DNA of 55,028 bases, from contig JAOZKH010000001.1 of NCBI GenBank assembly GCA_029935405.1, positions 1 through 55,028 on the forward strand, given 5' to 3'. Shown here piece by piece: positions 16,718 to 25,461 of this stretch (its first letter is position 1; each line of letters starts with the position of its first letter). Under the pieces are notes generated by a model. That model ran no database searches. It saw only the letters and a list, made by a program, of their open reading frames with translations, and was not told where the DNA came from. Origin of the DNA: Vallitaleaceae bacterium. Its GTDB lineage: Bacteria; Bacillota; Clostridia; Lachnospirales; Vallitaleaceae. The position numbers were made by a program, and so were the translations under genes.

Positions 16718-17923
16718 ATGAAAGAAGTTATATATGCCATGTGGCTAAGTGAGTTACAAGGTATGACACCATATAAGTGTTATACCTTGTTTGATTTTTA
16801 TAGAAGTTTTACAAAAATTTTTGATGCAAGTGCTACTGAATTAAATCATGCAATATACCATTATAGTAAAGCAAAAAATATCGGATTTATAAGTAAAAAT
16901 GAGTATAAAAAACATAAAGAGAAAATTTTTGATTATGAAATAAAGTATAATAATTTACCAAAAGGATATGAAGTTCTTACGCCTTTAGATGATAGATTTC
17001 CAAAAAAACTTTTAGAAATTGATGATTGTCCTATAACTTTATATATTAGAAGTGATAGATTTAATAATAATAAATTTATTATTCCAGAGTTTGCAATAGG
17101 TATTGTTGGTGCTAGAAGATGTTCGTTATATGGGAAGGATATTAGTAGAAAGTTAGCGAAAGATTTGGCTAAAGAAGGTGTTAATATTGTTAGTGGATTA
17201 GCCTATGGAATTGATGTTGCTGCTCATGAAGGAGCAATGGAAGCTGGAGGATATACAACTGCTGTTCTTGGAGGAGGAGTAGCCACCTGTTATCCAACTA
17301 AACATAATCACATCTTCAACAATATTATTAAAACTGGCTGCGTATTATCGGAAGAACCATTTGATAAAGCTGTAGAACCTTATATGTTTCCAAAAAGAAA
17401 TCGAATAATAAGTGGACTTAGCTATGGAATATTAGTTGTGGAAGCGGCTAAGAAAAGTGGTTCATTAATAACGGCAGATTTTGCACTTGAACAAGGAAGA
17501 GAAGTTTTTGCAGTACCTGGTAGAGTATTAGATCCAAAATCTTTTGGATCTAATCATTTGATAAAACAAGGTGCAAAACCTGTATTTGATTATGATGATA
17601 TTCTTGAAGAATATGTGAATATTTATAGAAAAACAATTAATAAATCATGTAAAATTGAAAAAAAACTTGAAGAAAAGGAAAAAATAGTATATTCTTGTAT
17701 AAGTTACGAGCCTGTACACGCAGAAATTTTGAATAAATTGATTTTTAGTGAAATTGCTAAGTGTATAGGAAGTGCTGATTATGCGTCCATGTATAATAAA
17801 GATGAATTGAAAATATTGACTACTATGAATGAATCAGATATTATTTTGAGTTTATTAATATTGGAGCTAAAAGGTCTTATCGTAAAAAAATCAGGTTGCT
17901 ATTACGCACGTTCGGAGGTTTAA
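16718..17923 (+). CDS. dprA: DNA-processing protein DprA (Smf)
   Basis: Binds incoming single-stranded DNA and loads RecA during transformation. It has an N-terminal helical region, then the Rossmann-like core: IVGARRCSLYGKDISRKLA, IVSGLAYGIDVAAHEGAM, FPKRNRIISGLSYGILVVEA, KSGSLITADFALEQGREVFA and PGRVLDPKSFGSNHLIKQGA. A C-terminal winged-helix-like segment follows. 401 residues. Follows femX by 7 nt and abuts topA by 1 nt. dprA-topA adjacency is the classical Firmicutes order. Confidence 0.96.
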   Translation: MKEVIYAMWLSELQGMTPYKCYTLFDFYRSFTKIFDASATELNHAIYHYSKAKNIGFISKNEYKKHKEKIFDYEIKYNNLPKGYEVLTPLDDRFPKKLLEIDDCPITLYIRSDRFNNNKFIIPEFAIGIVGARRCSLYGKDISRKLAKDLAKEGVNIVSGLAYGIDVAAHEGAMEAGGYTTAVLGGGVATCYPTKHNHIFNNIIKTGCVLSEEPFDKAVEPYMFPKRNRIISGLSYGILVVEAAKKSGSLITADFALEQGREVFAVPGRVLDPKSFGSNHLIKQGAKPVFDYDDILEEYVNIYRKTINKSCKIEKKLEEKEKIVYSCISYEPVHAEILNKLIFSEIAKCIGSADYASMYNKDELKILTTMNESDIILSLLILELKGLIVKKSGCYYARSEV

Positions 17924-17924
17924 T

Positions 17925-20006
17925 ATGGCAAAAAACTTAGTTATTGTTGAGTCCCCAGCCAAGGCAAAAACAATTAAAAAGTTTTTAGGTTCAAATTATA
18001 AAATTGAAGCATCAATGGGTCACGTAAAAGATTTGCCAAAAAGTAAATTAGGTGTTGATTGTGAGAATGATTATGAGCCCAAATATATTACTATTAGAGG
18101 CAAAGGTCAGCTTTTAGCAAAACTTAAAAAAGAAGCAAAAAAAGCTAATAAAATATTTCTTGCAACTGACCCTGACCGTGAAGGTGAAGCGATTTCGTGG
18201 CACCTTTATCATGCACTTAAGTCAGATACTAATAAAGTGCTTCGTATTTCTTTTAATGAAATCACAAAGGAAGCGGTTAAAGGCTCAATAAAAGCCGCAA
18301 GAGAAATAGATATGGATCTTGTTGATGCGCAACAGGCAAGAAGAGTGTTAGACAGAATCGTAGGATATAAGATTAGTCCATTATTATGGAAAAAGGTTAA
18401 AAAAGGTTTAAGTGCCGGTCGTGTACAATCTGTTGCACTTAAGCTTATTTGTCAACGTGAAAAAGAAATTGAAAGTTTTATTCCAGAGGAATACTGGTCA
18501 CTTGATGCAAAACTTAATGCAGAAGGATTAAAAGAACCTTTTGTCGCAAACTTCTATGGGAAAGACTCTAAGAAATTACCACTCAACAATAAAAAAGAGA
18601 TAGACACTGTTATAAAAGTGATCAAAGAGGGTAAGTTCTCAGTTATAGATGTTAAAACGACTGATAGATTAAGAAATCCAGCAGCACCATTTACAACGAG
18701 TACACTTCAACAAGAAGCATCAAAAAAACTCAACTTTACTACAGCAAAAACAATGAGAATAGCTCAGCAATTATATGAAGGCGTAGATATTAAAGGTCGT
18801 GGAACAACAGGTTTGATTACGTATCTTCGTACAGATTCTACAAGAATTTCAGATGAAGCTCATAGTGGGGTTCTTGAATTTATTGGCGAAAAGTATGGCG
18901 ATGAATATAAAAATGCAAATGGAGCAAAAGCCAAAGTTAATAGTAAGAATAAAACTCAGGATGCTCATGAAGCTATTCGACCTACGTATACAGAGCTAGA
19001 ACCTATTACGATTAAGGACGCATTATCAAGAGATCAGTATAGATTGTATCAACTGATATGGAGTAGATTTGTTGCATCTAGAATGCAACCGGCTGTATAT
19101 GACAATCAAAAAATAAAAATAGATAACAATGGGTATGAGTTTAGAACTAATGTACAAGTTCAAAAATTTAATGGATTTTTAAAAGTATATAAAGCGGAAG
19201 AAGATACAGAAATTTCTAAGAAGCAACTAAAAATCTCTACAAAATCAATTTTATCTTTAAATGAAGTGTTGGATATTCAGCACTTTACTCAACCACCTGC
19301 AAGATTTACTGAAGCAGCATTAGTAAAAATATTAGAAGAAAATGGCGTTGGAAGACCGAGTACATACGCTCCTACTATCTCAACTATTTTGGCAAGAGGT
19401 TATGTTGGAAAAGAACAAAAAAAGTTATTTCCAACTGAATTAGGTGAAATTGTTTATTCTATCCTTGAGGGCTATTTTGAAAATATTATAAGTGTTACAT
19501 TTACAGCTAATCTTGAAGAAAGACTAGATAGTGTGGAAATTGGTGAATTACATTGGAAAGATGTGATTAGAGATTTCTATCCTGAATTTGAAAAACTTGT
19601 TGCAACTGCTGAAGAAGAAATAAGTAAAATTGAAATAAAAGATGAAGAAACTGACATTAAGTGTGATCTTTGTGGAAAAAACTTGGTAATTAAACTTGGT
19701 AGATATGGAAAGTTTTTGGCATGTCCTGGATTTCCAGAGTGTAGAAATACAAAAGCTATAAGAGAAAAAGTAGAAGATGTGCTATGTCCTAAATGTGGTA
19801 AAGAAGTTTTAGTTAAAAAAACAAAAAAAGGTCGTCGCTATTATGGATGTGAAGATAATCCAGAATGTGATTTTATGTCATGGAATAAACCTTCAACAGT
19901 GATTTGTGAAAAATGTGGTTTTATGACAGTGGAAAAAGGTAAAAAATTGATGTGTATTAATGAAAATTGTAAGAATATTCAAGAAAACAACCAAGATAAC
20001 AATTAA
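17925..20006 (+). CDS. topA: DNA topoisomerase I (type IA)
   Basis: Relaxes negative supercoils. TOPRIM domain with LVIVESPAKAKTIKKFLG at the N-terminus and ATDPDREGEAISWHL. The active-site tyrosine is Tyr300 in TGLITYLRTDSTR. Three C-terminal four-cysteine zinc motifs are visible (CDLCGK...CPGFPEC, CPKCGK...CEDNPEC, CEKCG...CINENC). 693 residues, full length. In B. subtilis trmFO, xerC and hslVU follow before codY; here codY comes directly. Confidence 0.98.
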   Translation: MAKNLVIVESPAKAKTIKKFLGSNYKIEASMGHVKDLPKSKLGVDCENDYEPKYITIRGKGQLLAKLKKEAKKANKIFLATDPDREGEAISWHLYHALKSDTNKVLRISFNEITKEAVKGSIKAAREIDMDLVDAQQARRVLDRIVGYKISPLLWKKVKKGLSAGRVQSVALKLICQREKEIESFIPEEYWSLDAKLNAEGLKEPFVANFYGKDSKKLPLNNKKEIDTVIKVIKEGKFSVIDVKTTDRLRNPAAPFTTSTLQQEASKKLNFTTAKTMRIAQQLYEGVDIKGRGTTGLITYLRTDSTRISDEAHSGVLEFIGEKYGDEYKNANGAKAKVNSKNKTQDAHEAIRPTYTELEPITIKDALSRDQYRLYQLIWSRFVASRMQPAVYDNQKIKIDNNGYEFRTNVQVQKFNGFLKVYKAEEDTEISKKQLKISTKSILSLNEVLDIQHFTQPPARFTEAALVKILEENGVGRPSTYAPTISTILARGYVGKEQKKLFPTELGEIVYSILEGYFENIISVTFTANLEERLDSVEIGELHWKDVIRDFYPEFEKLVATAEEEISKIEIKDEETDIKCDLCGKNLVIKLGRYGKFLACPGFPECRNTKAIREKVEDVLCPKCGKEVLVKKTKKGRRYYGCEDNPECDFMSWNKPSTVICEKCGFMTVEKGKKLMCINENCKNIQENNQDNN

Positions 20007-20010
20007 GTGT

Positions 20011-20039
20011 TTGAAATTTGTATACAATTAGTTTATAAT
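20011..20039 (+). promoter_or_regulatory. Sigma-A promoter of codY
   Basis: TTGAAA (20011-20016), 17 nt, perfect TATAAT (20034-20039). Predicted start near 20046, inside the first bases of the palindrome at 20044-20090, so the mRNA would begin with that hairpin. Confidence 0.8.
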
Positions 20040-20043
20040 TAAA

Positions 20044-20090
20044 TATATAGTTAAGGTGTCAAAACTTAGGTTTGACACCTTAACTATATA
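20044..20090. repeat. Palindromic element, copy 2 (codY leader)
   Basis: A perfect 20-bp inverted repeat, TATATAGTTAAGGTGTCAAA (20044-20063) and its complement (20071-20090), with a 7-nt loop. It shares the core GTTAAGGTGTCAAAAC with copy 1. It is followed by GGTGTTTTCA, a weak T run, so termination for topA is conceivable. However, the element lies downstream of the codY promoter at its predicted transcription start, which fits a 5'-end hairpin or an operator better. Confidence 0.8.
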
Positions 20091-20128
20091 GGTGTTTTCA
20101 CATACTTACTTTATTAGGAGGTTGCACT

Positions 20129-20896
20129 GTGAGTGTAGAACTTTTAGATCGTACGAGGAAGATAAATAAACTTCTTCAAAAAACAGGTGCAGAACGTGTA
20201 ATATTTAAAGATATTTGTGAAGTGATGAGCGATATTTTAGAATCAACTGTTCTTGTACTTAGTAAAAAAGGTAAATTATTAGCTAAATTCACTAGGGGAA
20301 CTATTGATTCGAATGATGAATTATTCGTTGCCGAGTATAGAGAATTTATTAATAAACAATTAAATGAAAGATTGTTAAACATACTATCTACTAAAGAAAA
20401 TATTAATTTAGTTACATTAGGGTTTGACAAAGAGTACACAGACAGAGGATATATTGGTATGGTTTCTCCAATTGATATTGCAGGTGAAAGACTTGGAACA
20501 TTGGTTATGTATCGTACTAATAAGCCTTATGATATAGAAGATATTATTCTTGGAGAATATGGAGCAACTGTTGTTGGTCTTGAAATCATGAGATCTGTTA
20601 ATGAAGAAAACTCAGAAGAGGTGAGAAAATACTCAATTGTAAAATCTGCAATTAGTACCTTATCGTTTTCAGAACAGGAAGCAATTAAACATATTTTTAA
20701 TGAGCTAAGCGGTAGTGAAGGAATATTAGTTGCATCAAAAGTTGCAGATAGAGTTGGCATAACAAGAAGTGTTATTGTTAACGCATTAAGGAAGTTTGAA
20801 AGTGCAGGAGTAATTGAATCTCGTTCTTTAGGAATGAAAGGTACGTATATAAAAATTCTTAATGATATTTTGAAGGATGAAGTTGATAAGATATAG
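20129..20896 (+). CDS. codY: GTP- and branched-chain-amino-acid-sensing global repressor CodY
   Basis: Global nutritional repressor of low-GC Firmicutes. N-terminal GAF ligand domain (LLDRTRKINKLLQKTGAERV and onward, to about residue 165) and C-terminal winged helix with VASKVADRVGITRSVIVNAL followed by RKFESAGVIESRSLGMKGTY, the highly conserved DNA-reading helix. 255 residues, standard. GTG start, AGGAGG 7 nt upstream. Own promoter and terminator. It lies just upstream of fla/che, as in B. subtilis, where CodY represses that operon. Confidence 0.97.
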   Translation: MSVELLDRTRKINKLLQKTGAERVIFKDICEVMSDILESTVLVLSKKGKLLAKFTRGTIDSNDELFVAEYREFINKQLNERLLNILSTKENINLVTLGFDKEYTDRGYIGMVSPIDIAGERLGTLVMYRTNKPYDIEDIILGEYGATVVGLEIMRSVNEENSEEVRKYSIVKSAISTLSFSEQEAIKHIFNELSGSEGILVASKVADRVGITRSVIVNALRKFESAGVIESRSLGMKGTYIKILNDILKDEVDKI

Positions 20897-20943
20897 TAAT
20901 GCTTAGAACATAAAATTTGTTTAATAAAAAAAATAATATAGAA

Positions 20944-20977
20944 GGTAGAGGCTAAATATATGGTCTCTACCATTTTT
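20944..20977 (+). terminator. Intrinsic terminator after codY
   Basis: GGTAGAGGC (20944-20952) pairs with GGTCTCTACC (20962-20971) through seven Watson-Crick pairs plus a G-T and a C-G pair, with about a 10-nt loop, then CATTTTT. Confidence 0.75.
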
Positions 20978-20998
20978 GTGTAAAAATTAGTTGAAAGT

Positions 20999-21195
20999 TG
21001 GTATTTGTGGGATGTCGTTATAAGGCAGGAAAGTGTATGCATATGACGCTTGTGGGAGTGCTAATCCCAATTGCTTCAAGGACTAATATACTAAACCTTC
21101 GGTTTAAGAATATTAATCCTAGAATCAATCCGGATCAGAGTCCCATTACGCATCACATGCATACACTTTCTTCTTACGATTGATTACAAATATCA
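20999..21195. repeat. ~197-bp near-palindrome (single long imperfect hairpin)
   Basis: The whole stretch folds back on itself about the apex AAACC-TTC-GGTTT (21093-21105). Best-matched parts of the stem: GAAAGTGTATGCAT (21029-21042) with ATGCATACACTTTC (21157-21170); TAATAT (21084-21089) with ATATTA (21110-21115); CCTA/TAGG-like blocks in between; TCGT (21015) with ACGA (21176); TATTTGT (21002-21008) with ACAAATA (21186-21192). Most mispairs are A-C or C-A, which would be G-U wobbles if the minus strand were transcribed. It may be a MITE-like relic or a structured RNA. Confidence 0.75.
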
Positions 21196-21571
21196 CGGTT
21201 TTTAATATTAATAAAAAGTAGGTATAAACTTGGGATTTAGGGTAAAACTTTGATATGTTTAATAAACAAATATTGTTGACGATACTGGTTATGAAAGTAA
21301 ATAAACTTAAAACTTCGTGGATAAAAACAATTAACTTTATTTTAAACAATCATATTTAAATATCAAGTGAATGTAAAAATCAAAGTATTATGAACAGCTG
21401 CTTTAATTTTTTGCTGATTATGACGATAATATACTTGAGAATATAAAATGAGGACTTGTAATGTTGATGATAATTGAATCTGAATATAAAATATCATCAT
21501 GTAATATTGGTAATAATGAAATGTAAAAATAAATATAATTAACAGGTAAATATTGGCATTATAAATAGATG

Positions 21572-21600
21572 TTGTGTATTTGCGATTTAGCTGATACAAT
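21572..21600 (+). promoter_or_regulatory. Candidate fla/che operon promoter
   Basis: TTGTGT (21572-21577), 17 nt, TACAAT (21595-21600) with an extended -10 TG. An alternative reading is TTGCGA (21580) and TATAGT (21602), spacing 16. The start would lie about 30 nt before flgB. The -35 match is weak. Confidence 0.45.
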
Positions 21601-21635
21601 ATATAGTAGTAGGATTATGAAGGAATGGTGATTTT

Positions 21636-22013
21636 ATGATTCAAAATAGTAGGTCAATGTTTGGTCAATCAGATTTAATAGGACTTGCACTTGACGCCAC
21701 ATGGAAACGTAATAAAGTTATTACCGAAAATATTGCTAATGTTGACACACCAGGATACAAGCGGCAAGAAGTTAGTTTTGAAAGTTATCTTGAAAAGGCA
21801 TTAAAAACTAATGACCCTAGTGATATTATGAAATTAAATAGAGTTGAACCAAGAGTGTATACTGAGAATAGTGGACTTAGTTATAGAAAAGATGGAAATA
21901 ATGTAGATGTAGATACAGAAATGGTATATTTGGCAGAAAATCAGTTGAGATATAACACGCTTATTAGTCAGCTTAATTATGATTTTAAGAGACTTAAGTC
22001 TGTTATCAAATAA
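21636..22013 (+). CDS. flgB: Flagellar basal-body rod protein FlgB
   Basis: Proximal rod subunit exported by the flagellar type III system. The N-terminal rod signature ITENIANVDTPGYKRQEVSF (about residues 29-48) and a C-terminal amphipathic helix with VDVDTEMVYLAENQLRYN are typical. 125 residues. First gene of the fla/che operon, followed by flgC after 13 nt. Confidence 0.96.
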   Translation: MIQNSRSMFGQSDLIGLALDATWKRNKVITENIANVDTPGYKRQEVSFESYLEKALKTNDPSDIMKLNRVEPRVYTENSGLSYRKDGNNVDVDTEMVYLAENQLRYNTLISQLNYDFKRLKSVIK

Positions 22014-22026
22014 GGAGGCGATATAA

Positions 22027-22488
22027 ATGTCATTTTTTGATTCTTTTAAGATAAGTGCAAGTGGAATGACTGCACAGCGACTTCGTATGGATACCATATC
22101 ACAGAACTTAGCTAATATTAATACAACAAGAACAGAAGGCGGTGGACCTTATCGCCGTAAAACTGTTATTTTTGAAGAAATAAATAATGGTAGAAATTTT
22201 AGAAGTCATTTAGATAAATACATTGATGGTAATCGAAATTCAAGTGTAGGAATTACTAGTGGTGGTGTTAAGGTGAGTCAGATAATTGCTGATCAGTCAC
22301 CGTTTATTGAAGTTTATGATCCAACACATCCAGATGCTAATGAAGAAGGTTACCTATTAATGCCAAATGTGAACTCAGTAGAAGAAATGACTAATTTAAT
22401 ATCTGCAAACAGATCATATGAAGCGAATATAACTGCTTTTAATGCAACAAAAGGAATGATGGGTAAAGCACTTGACATAGGCAGATAG
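22027..22488 (+). CDS. flgC: Flagellar basal-body rod protein FlgC
   Basis: Proximal rod subunit. Opens MSFFDSFKISASGMTAQRLR, followed by the rod motif SQNLANINTTRTEGGGPYRR, and ends with VNSVEEMTNLISANRSYEAN and a short tail, all characteristic of FlgC. 153 residues. AAGGAGGCGA ribosome site. Confidence 0.96.
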   Translation: MSFFDSFKISASGMTAQRLRMDTISQNLANINTTRTEGGGPYRRKTVIFEEINNGRNFRSHLDKYIDGNRNSSVGITSGGVKVSQIIADQSPFIEVYDPTHPDANEEGYLLMPNVNSVEEMTNLISANRSYEANITAFNATKGMMGKALDIGR

Positions 22489-22512
22489 TATATTATAATA
22501 GAGGTGAATTAA

Positions 22513-22815
22513 ATGGACGTTGCAAAAATTGGTTTGGTAACAAAAATGCCATCCATTGGAATTAATAATGACAATCAAGAATCAGGTTCTGTATTTTCTA
22601 AGTTTTATCAGTCAGCTGTTGATATGCTTGATGAAACCAATACGTTACAAAAGGATGCTGATCAGATGAGTTTAGACTTTGCTGTCGGTAAGATTGATAG
22701 TGTCCATGACGTAATGATTGCACAAGAAAAGGCATCAATTGCTCTTCAATACACTGTACAACTCAGAGATTCTTTGCTTGATGCTTATAATGAAATTATG
22801 CGTATGCAAGTATAA
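22513..22815 (+). CDS. fliE: Flagellar hook-basal body complex protein FliE
   Basis: Adaptor joining the MS ring to the rod. 100 residues; the C-terminal half has the FliE signature DQMSLDFAVGKIDSVHDVM, then AQEKASIALQYTVQLRDSLL and a final YNEIMRMQV. GAGGTGAA upstream of the ATG. Lies between flgC and fliF as expected. Confidence 0.95.
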   Translation: MDVAKIGLVTKMPSIGINNDNQESGSVFSKFYQSAVDMLDETNTLQKDADQMSLDFAVGKIDSVHDVMIAQEKASIALQYTVQLRDSLLDAYNEIMRMQV

Positions 22816-22841
22816 TAAATATATAATAAGAGGTGTAGAGA

Positions 22842-24455
22842 ATGCCGGAACTATTTAATAGAATTTCAGCTCAATTAACAGAGTGGTGGAATAAATTTTC
22901 AAATAAACAAAAAATAGCCATTATTACAACGGTTGCAGTAGCCATTGTAGCATTGGCTGTTCTTGTTGCTATTTTAAATCAGCCTAATTATGTTCTTCTT
23001 GAAGATGAACTCGATGTTGCAGGTGTGAATGAAAGGATAGCTTTACTTGATGGAGCGACAATTACTTACAAAGTAGGTGATGACGCTTCAAGTATTTTGG
23101 TTGAAGCATCAAGTAAAACAGCAGCAACTTTAGCATTGGCGGAAGTGGGAATAGTATCTTCTTCTGATATGACGTATAAGGACGCTTTCAATAATGGAAT
23201 TACAACTAGTAATAGAGAAGCATTAGCTAAATATCAATTGTTTTTTCAAGCTGAAATTGGAAGAAAATTAGAGATGATTAGTGCAGTTAATGATGCAAGT
23301 GTTACTATTGTTGTGCCTGATATGGACAGAGCATTGTTCGAGGAACAAACTGAATCAAAAGCAAGTATTATACTGACGCTTAGTGATAAGATTAGTGATA
23401 GTATGGTAGAAGCTATTGCTAAAAACGTGGCAGCAATGGTGACTAATCTTGAGACTAATAATATTACAATTATTGATTCAGATGCAAAACTATTATATGA
23501 CGGTGAAACTAGAAATGGAAGTATTAGTGGTGGTATATCAGGAGCAGATTATGAATTGCAGCAGGAACTAATTGTAAAGGATAAAGTCCGTACTATCTTG
23601 TTATCTGGTGGAGAATATGATGATGCTATGGTTACGGTTGATTTGGTTATTGACTTTGATCAACTTGAAAGAACAATTGAAGAACATACAACTCAAGATG
23701 GTAGCAGTACAGGTATTGTTAATAATGAATCCACATATACAGAAACAAGTGAGAATACAGATTCTCAAGGAGCCCCAGGAACAGATAGTAATGGAGCGAC
23801 TGATACATTACTATCTGATGGTGGAAGTTCTACATCTGAAATAGAAGAAATTCAAAGAAATTATGTTTATGATACGACTATTACAAAATCAATAAAAGCT
23901 ATTGGTGGAGCTAATTATGATGAATCGACGGTAACAGTTAATCTTAATAAATATATTATTTATGATGAAGTTATTTTAACGGCTCAAGAAAATGGACCTT
24001 TAACTGATTTATCTTGGGATGAATATAAACTTCAACTACGTAATCAAGGAAATGTTAAGATAGAAAATATTGATCCTGATATCGAACGTATGGTTAAAAA
24101 TGCAAGTAATATAGATAATGTTGTTGTATTGGCATATGAAGTCCCAAGGTTTGTTGATAAAAAAGTAGTAGAAAGTGCAATAAGTGATTATATATTAATA
24201 GGTATAATTGTATTTATGATATTACTTCTTGGTTATGCAGTTTATAAAGGTACAGAGCCAGTTGAAATCACAGAAATTGAACCAGAACTTTCTGTTGAAG
24301 ATATGTTGACATCAACAAAAGATGGAGCAGATCTTGAAACTATTGAATTTGATGGTAAAAGTGATACAAGAGTTCAAATAGAAGAATTTGTTGAAAACAA
24401 TCCTGATGCGGCAGCGTTATTGCTTCGCAACTGGCTAAACGAAGATTGGGAGTAG
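22842..24455 (+). CDS. fliF: Flagellar MS-ring protein FliF
   Basis: Forms the MS ring in the membrane, the platform for rod and C ring. Two membrane segments flank a large periplasm-side region: about 23-45 (IAIITTVAVAIVALAVLVAI) and about 447-467 (ILIGIIVFMILLLGYAVY). The ring-building motifs include NREALAKYQLFFQAEIGRKL. An acidic, Ser/Thr/Gly-rich insert (about 285-330) precedes the second half. The C-terminal cytoplasmic peptide DAAALLLRNWLNED is the FliG-binding tail. 537 residues. Confidence 0.96.
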   Translation: MPELFNRISAQLTEWWNKFSNKQKIAIITTVAVAIVALAVLVAILNQPNYVLLEDELDVAGVNERIALLDGATITYKVGDDASSILVEASSKTAATLALAEVGIVSSSDMTYKDAFNNGITTSNREALAKYQLFFQAEIGRKLEMISAVNDASVTIVVPDMDRALFEEQTESKASIILTLSDKISDSMVEAIAKNVAAMVTNLETNNITIIDSDAKLLYDGETRNGSISGGISGADYELQQELIVKDKVRTILLSGGEYDDAMVTVDLVIDFDQLERTIEEHTTQDGSSTGIVNNESTYTETSENTDSQGAPGTDSNGATDTLLSDGGSSTSEIEEIQRNYVYDTTITKSIKAIGGANYDESTVTVNLNKYIIYDEVILTAQENGPLTDLSWDEYKLQLRNQGNVKIENIDPDIERMVKNASNIDNVVVLAYEVPRFVDKKVVESAISDYILIGIIVFMILLLGYAVYKGTEPVEITEIEPELSVEDMLTSTKDGADLETIEFDGKSDTRVQIEEFVENNPDAAALLLRNWLNEDWE

Positions 24456-24459
24456 GGAT

Positions 24460-25461
24460 ATGCAAGATTTTAGGGGAATTCAAAAAGTAGCCATTTTATT
24501 AATTGCATTAGGTCCGGAAAAATCAGCAATGATTTTTAAACATCTAAAAGAAGAAGAAATAGAGCAGTTGACTCTTGAAATAGCTAATACTAGGAGTGTA
24601 TCACCAGAAGATAAAGAAGAGGTGATTAGTGAGTTCTATGAAATATGTATTGCACAACAATATATTGCTGAAGGTGGTATAGGATATGCAAAGGACTTAC
24701 TTGAAAAAGCTCTTGGTTCAGACAAAGCTATGGAAGTTATTGGTAGATTAACTTCTAGTCTTCAAGTTAGACCATTTGAGTTTATAAGAAAAACTGAACC
24801 AGGACAATTACTAAACTTTATACAGGATGAACATAATCAGACAATAGCGCTTATATTGTCCTATTTAAGCCCTGCTCAGGCATCCATGGTACTTGCGGCT
24901 CTGCCACAAGAAAAACAGGCTGATGTAGCTAGAAGAATCGCTCAGATGGATAGAACAAGTCCAGATGTCATTAAAGATGTAGAAGATATTCTTGAACGAA
25001 AACTATCGTCATTAGTGACTCAAGACTTTACTATTGTTGGTGGTGTTGATGCAATTGTACAAATATTAAATTCTGTTGACAGAAGTACAGAAAAACATAT
25101 TATGGAAACATTAGAAATTGAAGATGCTGAACTCGCTGAAGAAATTCGTAATAAAATGTTTATATTTGAAGATATTTTATCTCTTGATGATAAATCCATT
25201 CAACGCTTACTTAGAGAAGTTGATAATAATGATTTGGGTATTGCCCTTAAAGGCTCTGGAGAAGAAGTTCAAAATGTTATCTTTAATAACCTTTCAAAAC
25301 GTCTTGCTACAATGATAAAAGAAGAAATGGAATATATGGGACCATTGCGTCTTAAAGATGTTGAAGAAGCTCAACAAAAAATCGTTAATATTATACGGAA
25401 GTTAGAAGACAGCGGTGAGATTATAATTAGCCGTGGTGGAGGTGACGAGATCATTGTCTGA
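24460..25461 (+). CDS. fliG: Flagellar motor switch protein FliG
   Basis: C-ring switch and torque protein. N-terminal FRGIQKVAILLIALGPEKSA, the middle EHNQTIALILSYLSPAQAS (EHPQ-like motif) and the C-terminal torque helix with FEDILSLDDKSIQRLLREVD are all clear. 333 residues, standard. Its 3' end overlaps the start of fliH by 8 nt, and the fliH ribosome site lies inside its coding sequence. Confidence 0.97.
   Translation: MQDFRGIQKVAILLIALGPEKSAMIFKHLKEEEIEQLTLEIANTRSVSPEDKEEVISEFYEICIAQQYIAEGGIGYAKDLLEKALGSDKAMEVIGRLTSSLQVRPFEFIRKTEPGQLLNFIQDEHNQTIALILSYLSPAQASMVLAALPQEKQADVARRIAQMDRTSPDVIKDVEDILERKLSSLVTQDFTIVGGVDAIVQILNSVDRSTEKHIMETLEIEDAELAEEIRNKMFIFEDILSLDDKSIQRLLREVDNNDLGIALKGSGEEVQNVIFNNLSKRLATMIKEEMEYMGPLRLKDVEEAQQKIVNIIRKLEDSGEIIISRGGGDEIIV

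Larger units (their letters stand above)
20897..21635. other. 739-bp gene-free region between codY and flgB
   Basis: Holds the codY terminator (20944-20977), a ~197-bp imperfect palindrome (20999-21195) and about 440 bp of very A+T-rich leader before flgB. Short ORFs occur on both strands, but none has a ribosome site or protein-like composition. A short inverted repeat TGATGATA/TATCATCA (21465-21472, 21492-21499) is present. The region is the counterpart of the B. subtilis fla/che control region. Confidence 0.7.

Noticed and set aside
20044-20090. Palindrome read as the topA terminator
   Set aside because: It lies downstream of the codY promoter at the predicted start and has only a weak, displaced T run. 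Copies 1 and 3 of the family have no T run at all.
20998-21183. 61-residue plus-strand ORF upstream of flgB
   Set aside because: It coincides with the long palindrome at 20999-21195, has no ribosome site and its composition follows from the inverted repeat.
21470-21490. Possible CodY box near AATTGAATCTGAATA
   Set aside because: Five or more mismatches to AATTTTCWGAAAATT in 15 positions; not better than chance in A+T-rich DNA.
21363-21599. 78-residue minus-strand ORF in the flgB leader
   Set aside because: Very A+T-rich, dominated by Ile/Tyr/Phe/Gln, no ribosome site; typical chance ORF.
20990-21635. c-di-GMP (GEMM) riboswitch upstream of the flagellar operon
   Set aside because: The conserved GEMM core and tetraloop receptor pattern are not seen; the fold is one long hairpin instead.
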